DNA from: Spirochaetia bacterium
Lineage (GTDB): Bacteria > Spirochaetota > UBA4802 > UBA5550
Direction of reading: 5' to 3'
Length of the DNA stretch: 52,241 bases
Assembly (NCBI GenBank): GCA_009885955.1
Contig: VFJS01000067.1
Span: 1-52,241, forward strand
Position 1 is the stretch's first letter. The number at the start of each line of letters is the position of its first letter. Both the position numbers and the translations under genes were made by a program. The notes beneath the pieces are model-generated. The model did no database searches, was not told where the DNA came from, and was given only the letters and a program-made list of their open reading frames with translations. Below are positions 42,814 through 51,929 of the stretch, in pieces.

Positions 42814-43980
42814 ATGGTTAACTTCAAATCACTGAATTTTAAACTGGCTGTGATAAATGAGCTTATTATTCTTGGTTACTTTACTGAGAAAATCGAGGAA
42901 ATAGAAGATGGGATAGAGAGCGGGAAATACAGTGAATATTACAAAAAATGTTCGAAAATGGAATACAGCGGTCCCCATCCTGAAATTTATGAGTATTTTA
43001 AAAACCTGGACATTACTGATAAACAGCTCGATGAAATAACCTCTCTGAGCTTTGACGGCGGGGACGACATTTACCTGCTCATCGCGCATAACTGGGACGG
43101 TGAAGATGATCTTTTTACCGTTGACACCCTTGAGGATGCAGTTCTCCTGAAAAACCTCGAGAGGCTGGAATTCACATTTCTCCTAAAAGTTACCGATGCA
43201 AGCCCCCTCCTGAAACTCAAAAAACTTGTATATGTCGATACCGATGACAACAATTCGATCAATGACCCTGTCACCATAGGGAAGCTGATTGACAACGGGG
43301 TGGAGGTTGATTCCGCCGGTGACGAGGATTTTGAAGAATGCCAGGATGACAATGAGATGGATGAACTGGAAATGGATGAACAGTATTCCTTGGCCCAGGA
43401 ATACCTGTGGGACAGGGATGACCCGGAAAAGGCCCTGGAAATTCTTGACCGCCTCGTAAAGATAAAAAATGACGATTCAGACATATGGCTTGAAAAAGGG
43501 AATGCCCATGATTTCATGGGAAGCAGCGATGAAGCGGAAAAAGCCTGGCGGAAAGCAGTGGAAATAGACCCGGAGAACTGCGATGCCTGCTATAACCTTG
43601 CCAGTCTATTCAAGGAGCGGGGAAATAATATTGATGCCCTTGCGTACATTGATATGGCATTAGAAAACGGGATGGAGGCAGGGGAGGCATATCATATAAA
43701 GGCGCAGCTTGAAGGGCTTGCGGGAAACGATATATCAAGCCTCACCCTTCTTAAAAAGGCACTCTCCCTGTACCAGGAAAGGGCCGAGGAAGAACCGGAC
43801 GACTATGAAACAATTTTTCAGATTGCCTGTGTTAAATCCCTGCTCGGAGAAGAGAAGGAAGCGCTTGAATTTTTAAAACTGGCAGTTTCCATGGACAGGT
43901 CACTGGGGAAGAGGGCCATGGAGGACTCCGATTTTGAGAGGCTCAGGGAAAAGCCCGAATTCAAAAAGCTGGTGAATTAG
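42814..43980 (+). CDS. DUF6892-like N-terminal domain plus TPR repeats
   Basis: 388 residues. Residues ~1-170 resemble the DUF6892 domain: FKSLNFKLAVINELI, EIYEYFKNLDI, LSFDGGDDIYLLIAHNWDGE and the leucine-rich stretch after it. Residues ~175-195 are very acidic. Residues ~195-388 hold TPR units (ALEILDRLVKIKNDDSDIWLEKG, AEKAWRKAVEIDPENCDACYNLA, ALAYIDMALENG). No signal peptide: a cytosolic protein-binding protein. It ends with a four-base overlap of the convergent NarL-type gene. Confidence 0.78.
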   Translation: MVNFKSLNFKLAVINELIILGYFTEKIEEIEDGIESGKYSEYYKKCSKMEYSGPHPEIYEYFKNLDITDKQLDEITSLSFDGGDDIYLLIAHNWDGEDDLFTVDTLEDAVLLKNLERLEFTFLLKVTDASPLLKLKKLVYVDTDDNNSINDPVTIGKLIDNGVEVDSAGDEDFEECQDDNEMDELEMDEQYSLAQEYLWDRDDPEKALEILDRLVKIKNDDSDIWLEKGNAHDFMGSSDEAEKAWRKAVEIDPENCDACYNLASLFKERGNNIDALAYIDMALENGMEAGEAYHIKAQLEGLAGNDISSLTLLKKALSLYQERAEEEPDDYETIFQIACVKSLLGEEKEALEFLKLAVSMDRSLGKRAMEDSDFERLREKPEFKKLVN

Positions 43981-44639
43981 GAGATATCCCTGTTCTCCTT
44001 TGCCCATTGTATGGCCCATTTCAGGAGCGCCGAGCCGTTTTTTACTTTGAGTTTATCCTTCAAATTTCTCCTGTGGCTTTCAATGGTATATGAACTGATG
44101 TTGAGCATCTTTGCCATTTCCCCTGTTGAATAACCGCTGCCGATGAGCTTCAAAATTTCCATTTCGCGCCCGGAGAGATTGATGGCGTCGCTTTTATCGC
44201 TCATTTTTGCAGGGCTGTAGATCTTATTAATCATTTTATTCGAAATCTGCGGGGTCAGATAAATGCTGCCTCCCATGACCTGCCTGATTGCCTCCACAAG
44301 AAGGTCCGATGGATCATCCTTGGTGACATACCCGTCTGCTCCGAAGCTGAGGGCCTTTTCAATATAATTGAATTCATTATGCATGGACAATATGATGATT
44401 TTTGTGCTGAAGCGCGCCTTAATCGATTTTGTCAATTCAAGGCCGTTAATATCACCTTTAAGGGATATGTCGATTATGGCGATGTCCGGGTTTGTCCCGT
44501 TGATGAGCCTGATGGCGTCATTGGCATTAGAGGCTTCTCCTGTGACCTCCATGTCTTCGATAGTATCGAAAAATTTTTTCAGCCCGAGCTGAACAACCTG
44601 GTGGTCATCAATGATAACTAATTTAATTTTTTTTGTCAT
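43977..44639 (-). CDS. NarL/FixJ-family response regulator (second pair)
   Basis: 220 residues from the ATG at 44639; a TTG three codons upstream is possible. Receiver with DDH at 11-13, Asp57 in IIDIS and Lys in VTKDDPSD; LuxR-type helix-turn-helix at the end (LSGREMEILKLIGSG, SSYTIESHRRNLKDKL). It follows the kinase gene at 44664-46073 and is its likely partner. Clearly paralogous to the regulator at 5678-6352. Confidence 0.93.
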   Translation of the reverse strand: MTKKIKLVIIDDHQVVQLGLKKFFDTIEDMEVTGEASNANDAIRLINGTNPDIAIIDISLKGDINGLELTKSIKARFSTKIIILSMHNEFNYIEKALSFGADGYVTKDDPSDLLVEAIRQVMGGSIYLTPQISNKMINKIYSPAKMSDKSDAINLSGREMEILKLIGSGYSTGEMAKMLNISSYTIESHRRNLKDKLKVKNGSALLKWAIQWAKENRDIS

Positions 44640-44663
44640 AGTATTCAATGTAAATAATGTATA

Positions 44664-46073
44664 TTAATCGGTTATGGGAATTTCACGCAACGGCTGATTA
44701 ACGGCCTGATTTTCTCCTGATTTTGCAATCGTTACAACGAACCCTTTATCTCCCATTTCGGCGCTGAAATTCGCTCCAATGACGTGGGCCCTGTATTTCA
44801 TGATTTTAAGGCCAATCCCCTGGGATAGCAAGCTTTTTTTCACCTTTATTTTCCCTGTATCAAGAACTTCTATTTTAAAATTTTTGTCATCCGCATGGAC
44901 AGTGATGATAATTTCGTCCGGATTCCCGTGCTTAATGGAATTATTGACCGATTCACGGATAATATAATATACGTTTGTTAAAATTTCCATATCATTATTA
45001 AAAAAAATACCCTTCTGGATTACACTGCACCTCACCTTGAATATTTTTTCCGTCTCCTCTGCCAGCTCCTGTAGTGCCGATATGAGGTCAAGGTTATCAA
45101 GATTAAGCGGGTTAAGGCCCTTGGAGAGCTGCCGGGTCTGGTAAATGAGGTCGGAGACAATTCCTGTCATTTCCTTCAGTGACTCCAGGGTTTTACTTTT
45201 TTCTGTTTTGTCATCTGATACTGACATGCTCAGGGCCTGCATGAGATAGGAGAGCCCGGTGAGTTTCTGGCCCAGGCCGTCATGGAGATCCTGGCCTATC
45301 CTTTTCCTTTCAATATTTACGGTATTGAGATATTCCTTTTCCATGGTTCTCAATTCGGTGATGTCTCTTATAAATATAGCTATTTTCATCACTGTATCAT
45401 TTTTATCCAGTATCGAAAAGAGCCTGTACTCCTGGGTCTTTATATCTGCCGATTCTTCGTACAATATATTTTTGCATGTTTTCAGGATCTGTTTTACCTC
45501 TTTCCGGAGTCTGCCGGATTCAGGTGCATTGAATTCATACATACTTGTCCCGATGATGTCTGCCCGGGACTTCCCGAAATGTACTGCCAGTTTTTCATTG
45601 GCCTCCATTATTATTCCTTTCCTGTCCATGAGGCAGATAAAATCTTCAGATGAGTTCAGGAGAACCTCCATGGTTTTCCTGTTGTCAGCCAGCTGCCTGT
45701 CAACCCTGCTTCTATAGAGGGCAATGTCAACATTTGAAATAAGCTGGAAGGGGTCTATGGGCTTTACAAGATATCCGTAGGGCTCTGTTTTCTTTAATTG
45801 ATTCACCAGGTTCCAATCGGAAAAGGAGGTAATGAAAATTACCGGGATTTCATACATAGCTTTAATAAGAAGGGATGCCTGGATGCCGTTCATGTCGCCT
45901 GAAAGTTTTACATCCATCAATATCAGATCCGTGGGGTTTTCCTGTAAAAATGACATACACTCCTCGCCGGATTGAACCGTATTGACATTTGCATATCCCG
46001 AATTGATGAGATTGTATTTTAACCCCTCGGAAATTATCGCTTCATCTTCAACTATCAGTATTTTTGAATTCAT
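44664..46073 (-). CDS. Soluble hybrid sensor kinase: receiver - PAS - HisKA_3 - HATPase (second pair)
   Basis: 469 residues from the ATG at 46073; the open frame to 46130 is upstream extension without a plausible start. Receiver with Asp54 (LMDVK) and Lys104, PAS domain at ~130-245, phospho-acceptor His264 in QDLHDGLGQ, and an ATPase domain with RESVNNSIKHG (N-box) and VLDTGK; the G-rich loop is SQGIGLKIMKYRA. Same domain order, similar length and same gene order as 6368-7744, so the two pairs are duplicates. There is no membrane segment. It is divergent from the carbonic anhydrase gene across a set of TGACT boxes. Confidence 0.92.
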   Translation of the reverse strand: MNSKILIVEDEAIISEGLKYNLINSGYANVNTVQSGEECMSFLQENPTDLILMDVKLSGDMNGIQASLLIKAMYEIPVIFITSFSDWNLVNQLKKTEPYGYLVKPIDPFQLISNVDIALYRSRVDRQLADNRKTMEVLLNSSEDFICLMDRKGIIMEANEKLAVHFGKSRADIIGTSMYEFNAPESGRLRKEVKQILKTCKNILYEESADIKTQEYRLFSILDKNDTVMKIAIFIRDITELRTMEKEYLNTVNIERKRIGQDLHDGLGQKLTGLSYLMQALSMSVSDDKTEKSKTLESLKEMTGIVSDLIYQTRQLSKGLNPLNLDNLDLISALQELAEETEKIFKVRCSVIQKGIFFNNDMEILTNVYYIIRESVNNSIKHGNPDEIIITVHADDKNFKIEVLDTGKIKVKKSLLSQGIGLKIMKYRAHVIGANFSAEMGDKGFVVTIAKSGENQAVNQPLREIPITD

Positions 46074-46152
46074 GGTAATTTGAATGCCTTTTTTAAAAGA
46101 TAATATACTACATTGTAAAGTGTAATACAATGATTAATTTCAATAAAATCTG

Positions 46153-46213
46153 ATGACTAAAAACGTTACCCTGTGACTGAATTAGTCATACATCTTTTTT
46201 TGTTTTTAGTCAT
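46153..46213. promoter_or_regulatory. Cluster of TGACT/AGTCA boxes forming nested inverted repeats
   Basis: ATGACTAAAAAC (46153-46164) and its perfect 12-bp complement GTTTTTAGTCAT (46202-46213) enclose a smaller inverted pair TGACT-N5-AGTCA near 46174-46188. The four half-sites lie in the divergent region between the second kinase and the carbonic anhydrase gene, and the right arm touches the -35 of the candidate promoter at 46213-46241. It looks like an operator, conceivably for the neighbouring NarL-type regulator; that is inference. Confidence 0.5.
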
Positions 46214-46241
46214 ATACAGCCCTCAAGTTTTAAATTATAAT
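46213..46241 (+). promoter_or_regulatory. Candidate promoter for the carbonic anhydrase gene
   Basis: TATACA at 46213-46218 and a consensus TATAAT at 46236-46241 with 17 bases between, ~40 bases before the ATG. Confidence 0.5.
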
Positions 46242-46283
46242 ACCATCAGACATAATAGGAAATCTTAATAAAAGGATACAATT

Positions 46284-47390
46284 ATGCAAAAGCCGTTCAA
46301 TCAAGTTTTATTTAGAATCATGCTTTTTGTACTGGTTCCCCTTGCAGGCGGAAATGCCAGTACAGATTTGAAAAGTCCAGGGATTTCTCCTGCCGAGGCC
46401 CTTGATAAGCTGAAGAAAGGAAACCAGCGCTATGTCTCGGAGAAGCGTTTTTATCCGAATCAGGATTCAAAGACTCGAAAAAATACCGCGGACAAGGGAC
46501 AGTTTCCTTTTGCCTCGGTGCTGGGGTGTTCCGATTCAAGGGCGCCGGTGGAGCATATCTTTGACGCAGGGGTCGGCGAGATATTCACCATCCGTGTTGC
46601 CGGGAATGTTTCAGACACCGATGAGATAGGTACCATGGAATACGGAATCGGCCACCTGAATACCCCGGTGCTCGTAGTCCTGGGGCACACGAAATGCGGC
46701 GCAGTCACGGCAGTGGTAAAAGGCGACAAGGTACACGGAAGCATCCCTGAGCTCGTGGACAACATAGTCCCGGCCGTGGAGAGGGCGAAGAAGAAATCGG
46801 GAAGCGCTTTCAGTGTCAAACTGGTTGACGATTCCATTCGTGAGAATGTATGGCAGTCTATTGAAGATCTCCTGAAAAGAAGCGAAGAGGCCCGCCACCT
46901 TGTGGAAGGGAAAAAGCTTATGATAGTCGGCGCACTCTACAATATTGAAAACGGCGAGGTGGAGTGGCTCGGCGAGCATCCCGGACAGGCGTCGCTCATA
47001 ACCCACAAATCAGACGGGCATCTAACATTCGGAAAGTACAAATCACAGCTCATTTTCAACGGTATTCTCCTTGGGATATTTCTCATAAGCTTTTTTCTAT
47101 TTATCGGGAAAAACCGCCTTGTCAAAGGAGTCCAGGTGAAGGGAAGGATGATTGCCTCATTTTTTGTCATCATTATTTCCATTGGATTTGTCATGGTATG
47201 GGAGATATACAGGAATGCCGGGCACGGCGCACATGCTGACAGGGGAGAGACAATTGTATCAGTATCAGTTTCCCTGTTACTGGCGATGATATTCGCCTTT
47301 ATATATATCAATTCAATCATCGGATCTTTTAAGAGGGTGATTGGAATTTTAAAGTCCGCTGCTGTTTCGGCCGGGGATATCAAAGAATAA
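46284..47390 (+). CDS. Beta-class carbonic anhydrase with signal sequence and C-terminal membrane segments
   Basis: 368 residues. Residues 1-~24 are a signal sequence or anchor. Residues ~35-250 are a beta-carbonic anhydrase with zinc ligands Cys82, His135 and Cys138 and the Asp84-Arg86 dyad (GCSDSRAP, GHTKCGA). Three transmembrane helices follow at ~253-273, ~290-308 and ~328-348, with basic residues between the first two placing that loop inside. The enzyme therefore faces the periplasm, tethered to the inner membrane, interconverting CO2 and bicarbonate. Usual family members are ~200-220 residues and lack the tail. A decayed copy of the gene's 3' end lies at 48337-48471. Confidence 0.88.
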   Translation: MQKPFNQVLFRIMLFVLVPLAGGNASTDLKSPGISPAEALDKLKKGNQRYVSEKRFYPNQDSKTRKNTADKGQFPFASVLGCSDSRAPVEHIFDAGVGEIFTIRVAGNVSDTDEIGTMEYGIGHLNTPVLVVLGHTKCGAVTAVVKGDKVHGSIPELVDNIVPAVERAKKKSGSAFSVKLVDDSIRENVWQSIEDLLKRSEEARHLVEGKKLMIVGALYNIENGEVEWLGEHPGQASLITHKSDGHLTFGKYKSQLIFNGILLGIFLISFFLFIGKNRLVKGVQVKGRMIASFFVIIISIGFVMVWEIYRNAGHGAHADRGETIVSVSVSLLLAMIFAFIYINSIIGSFKRVIGILKSAAVSAGDIKE

Positions 47391-47538
47391 AAAATTTTAA
47401 ATTATGAGGTAATTTTCTGGAAAATAAAATTAAATAATGAAGATTGTCAGTTCAATTTGAGAGATAAAATAATACATTGTTTTATCCTGAGCAATATAAA
47501 AAAAATTAGTAATATAAAACATACAAGGAGAGTTACAA

Positions 47539-48333
47539 ATGAGATGTGTAAATAAAATTTTAGCTGAATTATTTTTTTCCACATTTATTTTTTTGATAAT
47601 GTTTTCTGCAATAGAATTGCCGGCAACACCTTCAACAACATTCTGGACCCCGACGGTAATGGACATACAGCCCTTCGGAGTACTGCATCTGGGCGTGGAC
47701 AACTTTTTTTCCGTTTTAAAGAACGGCAAAGACCCCGTGAACTCCTTACCCACTGACGTGCAGGGAACCATTGGAATTCTTCCCTTTGAAAAGATTCAGG
47801 TGGAGATTGGCGTGGACGGGCTGTATCCGAAAGATGCGAACAATGCGCCGGTATATTTCAATGGAAAGATCGGATCACCGGAAAATGGGCTGTTTAAACA
47901 TGCCCCGGGACTGGGAGCCGGGATCTTCAACGCCGGAACAAAAAAAGACAAAACAAATTACAACATCGGCTATGGTTACATCGGAAAGTCCATTCCCTAC
48001 CTAGGCCGCTTCACTGCAGGCTACTATACAGGCAATGACAAGCTGCTTGTTGACAGCAAAGGAAACAAAGCCAACCGGGGCTACATGGCCTCCTATGACC
48101 ACGGTTTTTTCAGCGTAAAAGACGGTTCAGGAGAATATGACAAGATAATACTAGGGGCTGATTATGCATCGGGCAAAAACTCCTATGGCGGCGGCGGCGG
48201 CGGAATCTACTATTTTTTCAATAAGGATGTGAGCCTTATGGCCGGAGCAATAAAATTCAATGAAAAGGCTATCAATGGTAAATGGAAGGTTACAGTACAG
48301 CTTGATGCCAATATTAATATTTTCGGTAAGTAG
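47539..48333 (+). CDS. Predicted outer-membrane beta-barrel-like protein
   Basis: 264 residues, AAGGAG before the ATG. The signal sequence is long (residues ~1-30). The mature part is rich in Gly, Tyr, Asn and alternating residues (YNIGYGYIGKSIPYLGRFTAG, KIILGADYASGKNSYGGGGG) and ends in a strand-like VQLDANINIFGK. This suggests a small barrel or porin-like protein. I know no named family. It is flanked by a direct duplication: the end of the carbonic anhydrase gene on the left and a decayed copy at 48337-48471 on the right. Confidence 0.7.
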   Translation: MRCVNKILAELFFSTFIFLIMFSAIELPATPSTTFWTPTVMDIQPFGVLHLGVDNFFSVLKNGKDPVNSLPTDVQGTIGILPFEKIQVEIGVDGLYPKDANNAPVYFNGKIGSPENGLFKHAPGLGAGIFNAGTKKDKTNYNIGYGYIGKSIPYLGRFTAGYYTGNDKLLVDSKGNKANRGYMASYDHGFFSVKDGSGEYDKIILGADYASGKNSYGGGGGGIYYFFNKDVSLMAGAIKFNEKAINGKWKVTVQLDANINIFGK

Positions 48334-48336
48334 TTT

Positions 48337-48471
48337 TGGCGATGATATTCGCCTTTATATATATCAATTCAATCTTCGGATTTTTAAGAAGGTGGTAGGT
48401 GTTTTATAGTCCTCAGCTGTTTCGGCAGGGGATATCAGAGAATCAAAAATTTAATTGTTTGAGGTAAATTT
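48337..48471 (+). pseudogene. Decayed duplicate of the 3' end of the carbonic anhydrase gene
   Basis: The first 38 bases are identical to 47281-47318, and the rest (TTTCGG, GGGGATATCA, GAGGTAA) aligns with 47319-47414 with scattered changes and small indels. It begins four bases after the stop of the barrel-like gene and runs up to the MCP start. It has no start or useful frame, so it is a remnant. Confidence 0.85.
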
Positions 48472-50214
48472 ATGAAATGGTTTAACAATAGGAAGGTGGG
48501 GGTAAAGGTTTTTCTTTCGTGCTTTATATTCATGTTGATAATCGGCTTTATTTCTTTTCAGGGAATAATGTCGATGAATGGGGCAACACATGATTTCAAC
48601 GAGTTTTATGCTGACAGGTTCATCCCGGTCCGCCAGCTCAACCGGATAACTGCGTCTCTTTTGCAGATAAGGATAAATATGGTCCAGGAACAGCTGAGCG
48701 CAGAAGAGGGAAATTGGACAGAAGTCGAAAATCGAAAAAAAAATTCTAAAGAAATAACTGATGCATATAACAAGGAATGGAAAGCATATATGGCAACAAC
48801 CCTCACGAAGGAAGAGGAGAAGCTTTCCAAGGAATGGGAAAAACTTGCAGAAATTCCGAAACATACAAGAGAAGAATTTGCAAAAGCACTTGAAAACAAG
48901 AAACTGAAGGAAAGCCAAGTTTTACTGGCACGGTGGGCTGTCGAATTCAGGCCCCTCCGGGATAAGACAAAAGAACTGCTGGATCTTCAGCAGAAAGAGG
49001 CTGATATATTGAAACAAAACCAGGAAAGCACTGCAAAAAAAGTATTTATTCAATCCATTGCAATACTTGCAGCTTCGATTTTATTCGGAATGCTCATCAC
49101 CTTTATCCTTGCAAGGTCGGTGACAAAGCCCGTGGCCCTGGGCCTTGCCTTTGCCGAGAAATTCGCCAAAGGAGATTTAACAGTGAGGATCGATCTCGAT
49201 CAGAAGGACGAGCTGGGACAGCTTGGAAAGGCCCTCAATGCCTCAGCCCAGAATCTTGAAGAGCTTGTCTCCAATGTAATTTTAGGCGCACAGAACCTGG
49301 CACAGGCCGTGGAGCAGATATCCAGCGGCAACCAGAACCTGTCGCAGAGGACATCGGAGCAGGCTTCATCTCTTGAAGAGATTGCTTCAACTGTTGAAGA
49401 GGCCTCGGCAACAACAAGGCAGAATGCCGACAATGCCAATGAAGCCAACAGCCTTGCAGGAAGCACTTTCAAACTGGCGGAAGAAGGAGGGAAACTCTCC
49501 TTTGATGCGGTAAAGGGCATAAATGAGATAAATGAGGTGAGCAAGAAGATCAGCGATATTACAAGTGTTATAAACGAGATATCCTTTCAGACAAACCTCC
49601 TTGCGCTTAACGCCGCTGTTGAGGCTGCCAGGGCCGGGGAAGCGGGAAGGGGTTTTGCCGTAGTTGCAGGGGAAATCCGTAACCTTGCCCAGAGGTCGGG
49701 AAATGCGGCAAAAGAGATTGGAGGACTTATCAAGGAGACAATAAGCAAAATTGAAGCCGGTTCAAGCATGGTGAATAAAAGCGGAGAATCTTTAAATAAG
49801 ATAATCGAAGCAATTACATCTGTCACAAGTGTAGTGAGCGAGATAAACGCGGCAAGTTCCGAGCAGAAATCCGGGATGGACCAGCTTACCATTGCCATCA
49901 CCGAAATGGACAACATGACCCAGCAGAATGCGGCCCTTGTGGAAGAGACAGCGTCGGCAAGCGAGGAGATGGCCAACCAGGCCCAGGAGCTCATGACCCT
50001 GACACAGCAGTTCAAGGTGAGCGACGGCGGAGGAAACGGGTCCGGAAAGAAACAGATACATCTCGCGACAATTGAACACCATGTCCCCGGCGCCACTGTC
50101 GGGAAAAAAACCGGCGCGGTTGTCGGAAAGGGGAGTCATAAAACTGCTCCGGTAAAACATGAGAACGTTAATATAAAGAAGGCCATGACTGAAGAAGGTT
50201 TTGAGGAGTTTTAA
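48472..50214 (+). CDS. Methyl-accepting chemotaxis protein
   Basis: 580 residues, classical layout. First membrane helix at ~9-30, periplasmic four-helix-bundle-type sensor at ~31-185 ([19 protein letters not shown] in part), second helix at ~187-210, HAMP at ~211-265, and a long signalling coiled coil with the conserved tip [20 protein letters not shown] (20 residues). The C-terminus ends in EEGFEEF, resembling a receptor-modification tether pentapeptide. It feeds the nearby cheY, cheW and receiver genes. The ligand is unknown; the sensor is a short helical bundle. Confidence 0.93.
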   Translation: MKWFNNRKVGVKVFLSCFIFMLIIGFISFQGIMSMNGATHDFNEFYADRFIPVRQLNRITASLLQIRINMVQEQLSAEEGNWTEVENRKKNSKEITDAYNKEWKAYMATTLTKEEEKLSKEWEKLAEIPKHTREEFAKALENKKLKESQVLLARWAVEFRPLRDKTKELLDLQQKEADILKQNQESTAKKVFIQSIAILAASILFGMLITFILARSVTKPVALGLAFAEKFAKGDLTVRIDLDQKDELGQLGKALNASAQNLEELVSNVILGAQNLAQAVEQISSGNQNLSQRTSEQASSLEEIASTVEEASATTRQNADNANEANSLAGSTFKLAEEGGKLSFDAVKGINEINEVSKKISDITSVINEISFQTNLLALNAAVEAARAGEAGRGFAVVAGEIRNLAQRSGNAAKEIGGLIKETISKIEAGSSMVNKSGESLNKIIEAITSVTSVVSEINAASSEQKSGMDQLTIAITEMDNMTQQNAALVEETASASEEMANQAQELMTLTQQFKVSDGGGNGSGKKQIHLATIEHHVPGATVGKKTGAVVGKGSHKTAPVKHENVNIKKAMTEEGFEEF

Positions 50215-50235
50215 AACCATGCCGGGGCCAATGAT

Positions 50236-50457
50236 ATGAAAAATACGATGGAGAGATTGAAAGAGCTTTCTGATACCCTTAATTCCTTTAATCCCGAGAA
50301 GGTGAAGGATGATATGAATGAGCTTGTTCAAAAACTTTCAAGTTCCGGGAAAGAGGAGGATATCGCCGAGCTCCAGAGGATTCAGGATAATTTCGAAAAT
50401 CTTTCCCGGAATCTGCTCAACCTGGCGGATTTTATTGAGAAGAGATTCAAGTCGTAG
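50236..50457 (+). CDS. Small helical protein in the chemotaxis cluster
   Basis: 73 residues, all helix-forming and heptad-like (ERLKELSDTLNSFNPEKV, LQRIQDNFENLSRNLLNLAD). It begins 21 bases after the MCP stop, so it is probably co-transcribed. I do not recognise it; an adaptor or receptor-associated coiled coil is possible. The Shine-Dalgarno is weak. Confidence 0.6.
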   Translation: MKNTMERLKELSDTLNSFNPEKVKDDMNELVQKLSSSGKEEDIAELQRIQDNFENLSRNLLNLADFIEKRFKS

Positions 50458-50487
50458 AATAGAACCTGTCCCGTGACAGGGGAAAAG

Positions 50488-50572
50488 TCAGCCACGGAGG
50501 CACAGAGGCACAGAGTATGATAATGTTTTATAATATAATTTCAGTGTCTTTGAGTTTCTATGGCAGTATTAT
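50488..50572. repeat. Palindromic element with CCACGGAGGCACAGAGG arms
   Basis: The left arm (CCACGGAGGCACAGAGGCAC) has an internal tandem of GGCACAGA. The right arm at ~50539-50567 is a decayed inverse (GTGTCTTTGAGTTTCTATGG). AT-rich centre. It lies between the 73-residue gene and cheY and looks like a small non-coding element distinct from the other two families. Confidence 0.55.
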
Positions 50573-50609
50573 ATTTTTGAAATATACCAGGTGAAGGAAG
50601 AACAGAAAA

Positions 50610-50987
50610 ATGAATTACATAATGGTAATAGACGATTCCCCGACCATTCGGATGAGCATAGGAATAACCATCGAGGACCAGGGCTTCCCCATAATGAATG
50701 CCGAGGACGGCCTCGATGGTCTTAAAAAGATATGCGAGCTGAAAGAGAAGGGGGATGATGTGGCCCTCTGCATCACGGACATAAACATGCCCAACATGGA
50801 CGGCATTGAGTTCATCAGGGAGTTCAGGAAGACCGACAGGTTCACGCCGATCCTTGTGCTCACAACGGAAAGCGGTTCCGGGAAAGTTCAGGAGGGAAAG
50901 GAGCTTGGAGCATCGGGCTGGTTGGTAAAGCCCTTTCAGCCGTCTGATCTCATCGGGGCAATGAAAAAACTGATAAAGACAAAATAA
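50610..50987 (+). CDS. CheY-like response regulator
   Basis: 125 residues. Receiver only: DDS at 8-10, phospho-acceptor Asp57 in CITDIN, Thr in LTTES and Lys in LVKPFQ. It sits between the MCP cluster and cheW, so a motor or kinase-linked role is likely. The family is well conserved in length. Confidence 0.92.
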   Translation: MNYIMVIDDSPTIRMSIGITIEDQGFPIMNAEDGLDGLKKICELKEKGDDVALCITDINMPNMDGIEFIREFRKTDRFTPILVLTTESGSGKVQEGKELGASGWLVKPFQPSDLIGAMKKLIKTK

Positions 50988-50998
50988 AGGAGAAGATC

Positions 50999-51496
50999 AT
51001 GGATAATTTACTTTATAAAGGAATTGACGGGGATAAATCAGCAAATACATCACAGTATGTTACCTTTTCCATTGGCGATGAATTTTATGGCGTCAATGCC
51101 ACCAAGGTGCACGAGATCATCGGGATGACGAAAATAACCCATGTCCCCAACAGCATGAATTACATGAAGGGGATCATCAACCTCCGGGGGAGCGTAGTCC
51201 CGGTTGTTGACATGAGGCTTAAATTTGTAATGGAAGAGATAGCGTACAGCGAGCAGACCATTATTATTATTGTGGAGATCAAAGGGAGGCTCTTCGGCAT
51301 GATTGTGGATTCAGTTTCCGATGTAATAGCCATTTCGGAGAACAGCATCCAGGACACGCCGCACTTCAGCACAAAAATTGAAACCGATTTTATCAGCGGT
51401 ATCGGGAATAAAAATGATCAGCTCATCATCATGCTCGATGTTGACAGGATCCTTACGAACGAAGAAATACTGGAAACCGCGGCTAAGAGCGCCTGA
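50999..51496 (+). CDS. cheW: Chemotaxis coupling protein CheW
   Basis: 165 residues with GGAG before the ATG. CheW pattern throughout: QYVTFSIGDEFYGVNATKVHEI, MNYMKGIINLRGSVVPVVDMRL, SEQTIIIIVEIKGRLFGMIVDSVSDV, and the end LIIMLDVDRIL. It links receptors to CheA kinase at the membrane; no cheA is in the window. It ends one base before the next ATG. Confidence 0.95.
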   Translation: MDNLLYKGIDGDKSANTSQYVTFSIGDEFYGVNATKVHEIIGMTKITHVPNSMNYMKGIINLRGSVVPVVDMRLKFVMEEIAYSEQTIIIIVEIKGRLFGMIVDSVSDVIAISENSIQDTPHFSTKIETDFISGIGNKNDQLIIMLDVDRILTNEEILETAAKSA

Positions 51497-51497
51497 C

Positions 51498-51923
51498 ATG
51501 GATGAAAGGATACTCATTGTTGAGGACGAGGAAATAACATCGATGCTCATCATGAGTATCCTGGAAAATAAAGGGTATTCTATCTATGGAAGCGTACCCA
51601 CCGGGGAGGAGGCGGTGGAGCTTGCCCAGAGGGAAAGGCCGCTTGTTGTAATAATGGATATTAACCTCGCCGGGGAGATGACCGGCATTGACGCGGTGAA
51701 GGAGATGAACCTTACCGGCAGAGTGCCGGTAATATATGTCACTGCAAACAGCGATGATGCCACCAGGAATGAGGCCATGAAGACCGGCCCTGCAGGATAT
51801 TTGAACAAACCTATCGATTTTCAGGAATTATTTTTTCTTATTGAAGGAATCAAGGAAAAGAATAAAAATGATGAGTCTTTGTTGCGTCCTGCCGCTCTTT
51901 ATAAACATATCGAAACACAATAA
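51498..51923 (+). CDS. Single-domain response regulator in the chemotaxis cluster
   Basis: 141 residues. The start is the ATG at 51498, two bases after the cheW stop; longer readings overlap cheW. Receiver with VEDEE at 8-12, Asp54 in IMDIN, and Lys in LNKPIDF. It resembles the receivers that open the two hybrid kinases in this window (same DINLAGEM and YLNKPID style). C-terminal tail ~20 residues, no output domain. Confidence 0.9.
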   Translation: MDERILIVEDEEITSMLIMSILENKGYSIYGSVPTGEEAVELAQRERPLVVIMDINLAGEMTGIDAVKEMNLTGRVPVIYVTANSDDATRNEAMKTGPAGYLNKPIDFQELFFLIEGIKEKNKNDESLLRPAALYKHIETQ

Positions 51924-51929
51924 AAAAAG

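Noticed and set aside
50462-50480. CCTGTC/GACAGG hairpin as terminator of the 73-residue gene
   Set aside because: The stem is short and no T-run follows; I could not support it as a terminator.
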